64,000 nucleotides of DNA from Loktanella sp. (GTDB lineage: Bacteria > Pseudomonadota > Alphaproteobacteria > Rhodobacterales > Rhodobacteraceae), in the NCBI GenBank assembly GCA_017390475.1, contig JAFPBO010000036.1, positions 1-64,000 of the forward strand, read 5' to 3'. A model generated the notes under the pieces. It ran no database searches. It was not told the DNA's origin and saw nothing but the letters and a program-made list of their open reading frames with translations. Below are positions 59,565 to 64,000 of the stretch, piece by piece. The position numbers were made by a program, and so were the translations under genes. Every line of letters starts with the position of its first letter. Position 1 is the first letter of the stretch.

Positions 59565-60625
59565 ATCGCCACCTGTGCTGCATCAATAGCCTGCATAGCG
59601 ACGCGTGCTGTGTCTTGCCAGGTTGGCAATGCCTTGCCAGCCACTCGCGCTGCATTGTGCATTTCGGTGGCAATGGCTTTGTCGGTCAAAACCTTTGCCA
59701 TGGCAGCGCCAAATGCCGCAGGATCATCACAAGCGGTCAGCAGACCGGCAGCTTGCGGCACCGTGTCCGGCACCGCCCCCGTGGCACAGGACACGATCGG
59801 CAAGCCGTGAAGCAATGCTTCGTTGAATACCATGCCGTAGCCTTCGTATCGCGTCGCCAGCGCAAACAAGCTGGCCTGTTGATAGAGTGTTAATAGCGTG
59901 TCCGAGTCCACACGCCCCGCTAAATGAACACGCCCGGTCAGCCCCAGCTGGTCGATCCGGTCTTGCAAGGCGACATCATACCCGTCTTGCCAAAGGCTAC
60001 CGACAATGCAGGCATTCCATTCCAGCTGTGCAATCCGGTCAAGCGCATCAATCAACACATCATGGCCTTTGCGCGGATGCAAAATCCCGACCGACAGGAT
60101 CAACGGCACAGCCGGGGGCGGTACACTGGCTGCATTCTGCGGCAGTTGCGCGATACCGGGCAGGGCGATGTGGATACGGTCTGCGCCAACCCCGTAATGT
60201 TTGATCAGCGTTGCTTTGGTATGGGGGCTTGGGACCAGGACCTGCGCGGCATAGCGCAGATTTTCACGTTCATTCAGCAACAGCTGCGCCTGCTGATCCT
60301 TTGGCAACGCACTTTCGAAAGCAAGTGGATGATGCACTAGCGCGATGATCCGGGCATTGATCTTTGCCACCTCTTGCGGCGGCAGCGCGCCAAAGGCCAG
60401 ACCGTCGACAATGACTGTCGTTGCTGCTGGCAAGGTCTGCAATTGTTCGCAGGCAAGCAACATATCGGCCGCTGGTGGAAAGGGGAAACCGTCTGGCAAC
60501 GTCACCAGTGTCACGTCCCGTCCTGCGTCGCGCAATTCCTGAAACAGGCGACGGTCGTAGATATAACCTCCTGTCAGGGTCGCTATGTCGCCCGGAACGG
60601 CCAAGGCAATCGGTGGCTGCGTCAT
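59561..60625 (-). CDS. Glycosyltransferase family 4
   Basis: GT-B fold glycosyltransferase, 354 residues from the ATG at 60625 (AGGGAA upstream); the N-terminal TGGYIYDRRLF resembles family 4 proteins. LHPRKGHDVLIDAL (about 184-197) and ATRYEGYGMVFNEALLHGLP (about 261-280), with the EX7E-type glutamates, form the nucleotide-sugar site. The only overlap is ATGA with the phosphatase gene downstream. It is divergent from the glpD region. With the fusion glycosyltransferase, this cluster has two sugar-transfer enzymes. Confidence 0.86.
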   Translation of the reverse strand: MTQPPIALAVPGDIATLTGGYIYDRRLFQELRDAGRDVTLVTLPDGFPFPPAADMLLACEQLQTLPAATTVIVDGLAFGALPPQEVAKINARIIALVHHPLAFESALPKDQQAQLLLNERENLRYAAQVLVPSPHTKATLIKHYGVGADRIHIALPGIAQLPQNAASVPPPAVPLILSVGILHPRKGHDVLIDALDRIAQLEWNACIVGSLWQDGYDVALQDRIDQLGLTGRVHLAGRVDSDTLLTLYQQASLFALATRYEGYGMVFNEALLHGLPIVSCATGAVPDTVPQAAGLLTACDDPAAFGAAMAKVLTDKAIATEMHNAARVAGKALPTWQDTARVAMQAIDAAQVAI

Positions 60626-61140
60626 GTGATATTCCCTGCGCCAGAATGGCGGAACGCCATATCTGATGCATCCATTTAGTCCGGAGGTCACTCTTGTCGA
60701 TTTGTTTCATCGCTGCGCAGATATCGCGCAGCGCATGACGAGGCAAAATAGCTTTTGGTCAGCACGATACATACGATCGCCCTTGCTGTAATACGACGAA
60801 TTATGAGGGCGGTGATACATCCGTCTCTGCTTTGCCAAAGGGCCATGGGGCTGTGTTGATGGCGCAGGATGATCCGGATATCGCACCACGTTTGTTGCCG
60901 TGATATGAGCCCATCCTTCACCGGGTGTATCAATTTTCGCAGCGCTGCCGAATCAGATGTCATAACTGCAATGTTCGTTTTGACAATATTCTGCATCGCA
61001 GCGAACAGATGGAGGGGAACAAAATAGAAACAAAGCGCTTTAATTTTTTCGTTTACAAAGAAACGAATATTTTTAACCCCTAAAACGAAAAAACTTGCGC
61101 ATCAACGCTGGTGCCGTCTAGCTTTTCCAACGACACAGTG
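60626..61140. other. Spacer between GT4 gene and glpD
   Basis: About 515 bases between divergent genes. A 102-residue minus-strand frame (60688-60996) has no recognisable domain and unusual composition, so I do not call it. The right end becomes AT-rich (61020-61105) and holds the palindrome at 61048-61067. The left part shows nothing I can support. Confidence 0.5.
61048..61067. promoter_or_regulatory. DeoR/GlpR-type operator upstream of glpD
   Basis: TTCGTTT (61048-61054) and AAACGAA (61061-61067) form a perfect 7-bp inverted repeat with a 6-bp spacer. Another AAACGAAA half-site follows at about 61083-61090. TTTCGTTT/AAACGAAA repeats are typical of DeoR-family GlpR operators, fitting the glp operon downstream. 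Confidence 0.7.
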
Positions 61141-62769
61141 ATGACCCTGACGGACAGAACAATCATGCCACAATCTGCGCAAAATCTATCAGCGACACAG
61201 CACGTGCATGACTTGCTTGTGATCGGTGGCGGCATCAATGGCTGCGGCATTGCGCGCGATGCTGTGGGGCGTGGGTTGTCGGTGGTGCTGGCGGAAAAGG
61301 GCGATTTGGCGGGGGCGACGTCATCCTCGTCAACCAAGCTGTTTCATGGTGGTCTGCGCTATCTGGAATATTTCGAATTCCGGCTGGTCCGCGAGGCATT
61401 GATCGAACGCGAGACACTGCTGCGCGCGATGCCGCACATTTCCTGGCCGATGCGTTTTGTGCTGCCTTATCATAAGGATATGCGGTTCGACAGCGACACG
61501 CCAACGTCGCGCTTGCTGGGGATTTTCATGCCCTGGATGAAGGGGCGCAGACCAGCCTGGCTGATCCGACTGGGCCTGTTCCTTTACGATAATCTGGGTG
61601 GTCGCAAGATTCTGCCCGGCACGGCGACGCTCGCGCTGGATGGCAATGAAGGCACACCGCTGCATGATCGTTTTGCCAAAGCCTATGAATATTCCGACGC
61701 ATGGGTCGAGGATTCACGCCTTGTCGTGCTGAACGCCCGCGATGCCGAGGCGCGCGGTGCGACGATCATGACCAGGTCAGAGGTTGCGTCGGCCGCTGTC
61801 GTCGATGGCATCTGGCATGCCACGATCCGGACCGATAACGGCGAAAAGACAATTGCAGCGAAGATGCTGGTCAATGCCGCAGGTCCTTGGGTCGGTGATA
61901 TCATTCACGGCAAGCTGCGCCTGAACAGCCGCGAGGATGTGCGGCTGGTGCGTGGCAGCCATATCGTGACGCGCAAGCTTTATGATCACGATAAATGCTA
62001 TTTCTTCCAAGGTACCGACGGACGGATCATTTTCGCCATTCCCTATGAGCAGGATTTCACCCTGATCGGCACGACCGATGCGGAACATGATGATCCTAAC
62101 GTCAAACCCGTCTGCACGGATGAAGAACGGGATTACTTGTGCAATTTCGCCAGCCAGTATTTCAAACAACCCGTCACGACAGATGATATCGTCTGGACCT
62201 ACTCCGGTGTGCGTCCGTTGTATGATGATGGTGCCAGTTCCGCGACGGCGGCGACCCGTGACTACACCTTGAAGGTTGATAAATCTGCCGGTGCGCCGGT
62301 GCTCAATATCTTTGGTGGCAAGATCACGACCTATCGGCGGCTGGCGGAATCAGCGCTCGAAAAGATCGGTGCGGTGCTGCCGCTGGACAAAGGCAAATGG
62401 ACCGCAGGGGTGGCCTTGCCGGGGGGAGATTTTCCACATGACGGTGTGGTTGCACTCGTGGAGGGATTGCAGCGTGACTACCCGTTTCTGTCCGATTTCT
62501 GGGCGCGCCGCTTGGTCCGCGCTTATGGGACAGAAGGCCGCGCTATTCTGGGCGACGCCAAAACCGCTGCCGATCTGGGCCGCGATTTCGGATCGACCCT
62601 GACCGAGGCCGAGGTCAACTGGCTGATCACCCGCGAATATGCCCGCAGTGCCGAGGATATTCTTTGGCGACGGTCAAAACTCGGGCTGCGGCTCGACAAG
62701 GATCAGGTGGCGGTTCTGGAGGAGTGGATCGCCAACCATGCAAAGGAAGTCATCCGCGCCGCTGAATAG
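61141..62769 (+). CDS. glpD: Aerobic glycerol-3-phosphate dehydrogenase
   Basis: FAD enzyme that oxidises glycerol-3-phosphate to dihydroxyacetone phosphate and passes electrons to quinone. The FAD-binding motif LVIGGGINGCGIARDA follows the start by about 25 residues; TSSSSTKLFHGGLRYLEYFEF, VNAAGPWVGD and GTTDAEHDDP are typical GlpD segments. The start is placed at the ATG at 61141 (543 residues); 61165 is an alternative, and both lack a strong ribosome site. It begins the glp operon, followed after 24 bp by glpS. Confidence 0.93.
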   Translation: MTLTDRTIMPQSAQNLSATQHVHDLLVIGGGINGCGIARDAVGRGLSVVLAEKGDLAGATSSSSTKLFHGGLRYLEYFEFRLVREALIERETLLRAMPHISWPMRFVLPYHKDMRFDSDTPTSRLLGIFMPWMKGRRPAWLIRLGLFLYDNLGGRKILPGTATLALDGNEGTPLHDRFAKAYEYSDAWVEDSRLVVLNARDAEARGATIMTRSEVASAAVVDGIWHATIRTDNGEKTIAAKMLVNAAGPWVGDIIHGKLRLNSREDVRLVRGSHIVTRKLYDHDKCYFFQGTDGRIIFAIPYEQDFTLIGTTDAEHDDPNVKPVCTDEERDYLCNFASQYFKQPVTTDDIVWTYSGVRPLYDDGASSATAATRDYTLKVDKSAGAPVLNIFGGKITTYRRLAESALEKIGAVLPLDKGKWTAGVALPGGDFPHDGVVALVEGLQRDYPFLSDFWARRLVRAYGTEGRAILGDAKTAADLGRDFGSTLTEAEVNWLITREYARSAEDILWRRSKLGLRLDKDQVAVLEEWIANHAKEVIRAAE

Positions 62770-62793
62770 CAGCGCAATTTGGGAGGAGAAAAT

Positions 62794-63882
62794 ATGTCGC
62801 TCGTCTTGGACGGGGTCAGTAAGGTGGTGGATGGTCAAAACCATATCTACCCGACTGACCTGACGCTGGAACGTGGCACGATGAACGTGCTGTTGGGGCC
62901 GACCCTGTCGGGTAAAACCACGCTGATGCGCCTGATGGCCGGGCTGGATGTGCCTGCAACCGGGCGTATCCTGTGGGAAGATCGCGATGTCACCGGTATG
63001 CGCGTACAGGACCGCAAGGTCGCGATGGTTTACCAGCAATTCATCAATTACCCGTCGATGAGCGTCTATGACAATATCGCCTCTCCCTTGAAACTGATAG
63101 GGCTGAACCGGGCCGAGATTGACCGCAAAGTCCGCGAAACCGCTGATCTGATGCAATTGGGTTCGATGCTGGACCGCAAGCCGCTGGAATTGTCGGGCGG
63201 CCAGCAGCAACGCTGTGCACTGGCGCGCGCCTTGGTCAAAGATGCGGGGCTGGTGTTGCTGGACGAACCGCTGGCGAACCTTGATTATAAACTGCGCGAG
63301 GAATTGCGCGCCGAAATCCCCCGGATATTCGAAGAATCCGGTGCGATTTTCGTCTACGCCACGACAGAACCGGAAGAAGCCTTGTTGCTGGGCGGCAATG
63401 TCGCGACCATGTGGGAAGGCAAAATCACCCAATTCGGCCCGACCCCATCGGTTTATCGCCAGCCCAAAGATGCGACCACCGCACGGGTGTTTTCCGACCC
63501 GCCGATGAACTTCACCAAGATCGTCAAAGCAGGCAACGGGATCAGTTTTGGCGCGGGCCAGACGGCGGCCGCGACCGGCGCTTTTGCACAATTGCCCGAT
63601 GGCACCTATCGCGCGGGTTTCCGGCCTGACCATTTGCACCTGACAGCGCAGGCGCGGGACGGTCTGCAATTCGCCTGTACCTTGCGGGTGACGGAAATCA
63701 CCGGGTCGGAAACCTTTGTGCATCTGGATCATGCCGGCGACCGCTGGGTCGGGTTGATCCATGGTGTGCATCATCTGGAATTTGGGACGCCGATCCATGT
63801 TTGGCTGGACGCAGCGCATGTCTACGTCTTTTCCGAAACCGGCGAACTGATCGCCCCCGCGTCCTATGCGGCAGCGGCCTGA
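62794..63882 (+). CDS. glpS: Glycerol ABC importer ATP-binding protein GlpS
   Basis: ATPase of 362 residues, UgpC/MalK-like. Walker A is the unusual GPTLSGKTT (about 34-42), the signature ELSGGQQQRCALARAL (about 133-148) and Walker B LLDEPLANLD. The switch histidine is replaced: YATTEPEEAL instead of the usual THD, as in GlpS proteins of the GlpSTPQV glycerol importer. GGAGGAG precedes the ATG at 62794. A second, similar ATPase gene follows 10 bp later, matching the two-ATPase layout of that importer. Confidence 0.87.
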   Translation: MSLVLDGVSKVVDGQNHIYPTDLTLERGTMNVLLGPTLSGKTTLMRLMAGLDVPATGRILWEDRDVTGMRVQDRKVAMVYQQFINYPSMSVYDNIASPLKLIGLNRAEIDRKVRETADLMQLGSMLDRKPLELSGGQQQRCALARALVKDAGLVLLDEPLANLDYKLREELRAEIPRIFEESGAIFVYATTEPEEALLLGGNVATMWEGKITQFGPTPSVYRQPKDATTARVFSDPPMNFTKIVKAGNGISFGAGQTAAATGAFAQLPDGTYRAGFRPDHLHLTAQARDGLQFACTLRVTEITGSETFVHLDHAGDRWVGLIHGVHHLEFGTPIHVWLDAAHVYVFSETGELIAPASYAAAA

Positions 63883-63892
63883 GGGGGGACAA

Positions 63893-64000
63893 ATGGCACA
63901 GATCACACTTGATAACCTGGCACATTCCTATTTTCCCAATCCGCAGTCAGAGGATGATTTTGCCCTCAAACAGCTCGACCATGTCTGGAAAGATGGCGAG
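63893..64000 (+). CDS. glpT: Glycerol ABC importer second ATPase GlpT (5' part)
   Basis: Open at the window end after 36 residues (MAQITLDNLAHSYFPNPQSE and on). GGGGGGAC lies just before the ATG. The start resembles ABC ATPases, and its place after glpS fits GlpT of GlpSTPQV. The Walker motifs lie beyond the window, so the call rests on context. Confidence 0.7.
   Translation, partial: MAQITLDNLAHSYFPNPQSEDDFALKQLDHVWKDGE

Noticed and set aside
60688-60996. 102-residue minus-strand frame between the GT4 gene and glpD
   Set aside because: No domain, no ribosome site, odd composition.
1-64000. CRISPR arrays, tRNA or rRNA genes
   Set aside because: No regularly spaced repeats or recognisable RNA gene sequences were seen; a dedicated search (for example with tRNAscan-SE) was not possible.

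Overview
The window looks like part of a plasmid or chromid from a Roseobacter-group alphaproteobacterium (Rhodobacteraceae). The evidence is a G+C-rich sequence, a replication module of the Rhodobacterales 'DnaA-like' type with its own parAB genes, paired ABC and TRAP importers, and many FCD-type GntR regulators. I saw no rRNA, tRNA, CRISPR array or phage genes. All product names come from motif and family recognition by eye; no database search was run.

Layout. 1-2478: tail of an IS66 transposase, a spacer with a strong inverted repeat, and a periplasmic gamma-glutamyltransferase. 2613-6238: parB, parA, an origin-like spacer and the DnaA-like initiator; an 18-bp perfect palindrome occurs twice (inside parB and upstream of parA), with a degenerate third copy, and is probably parS. 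6343-16256: a nearly complete non-phosphorylating L-fucose pathway (mutarotase, dehydrogenase, lactonase, UxaA-type dehydratase, SDR, FAH-type hydrolase) with an RbsA/C/B-type importer and a GntR regulator. 16240-23570: LacI regulator, second sugar ABC importer, tagatose-3-epimerase-like isomerase and FrcK-like kinase, with two clear LacI operators. 23577-25412: a HipA-like kinase fused to an AbiEi-like N-terminal domain, with its own operator. 25813-34931: FGGY kinase, then a GntR/UTRA-controlled amino-sugar operon (SIS protein, CUT1 ABC importer, NagB, NagA). 35267-41550: sugar-acid catabolism (AraD1-like dehydratase, DgoD-like dehydratase, TRAP transporter, GntR).

41566-50755 holds a decayed secF tail, then galU, a BcsA-like glycosyltransferase without a PilZ domain, a small barrel-like protein, a three-gene partner-switching module (PP2C phosphatase, STAS protein, anti-sigma-type kinase), a GAF protein and a GH5 endoglucanase. 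I read this as an exopolysaccharide locus controlled by phosphorylation rather than by direct c-di-GMP binding.

51252-60625 is the most unusual stretch. A tight operon encodes GTP cyclohydrolase II, a BchC-like dehydrogenase, a PTPS-fold protein lacking key active-site residues, a methyltransferase, a RibD reductase domain without its deaminase, and an OpgH-like glycosyltransferase fused to a methyltransferase. It is flanked by an FkbM methyltransferase, a GT4 glycosyltransferase and an inositol-monophosphatase-like protein. This looks like an undescribed route to a GTP-derived, probably glycosylated and methylated metabolite.

61141-64000 begins a glycerol/glycerol-3-phosphate operon (glpD, glpS, partial glpT) with a DeoR/GlpR-like operator upstream. 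Overall the replicon carries sugar-uptake and catabolism modules plus two envelope/metabolite clusters.
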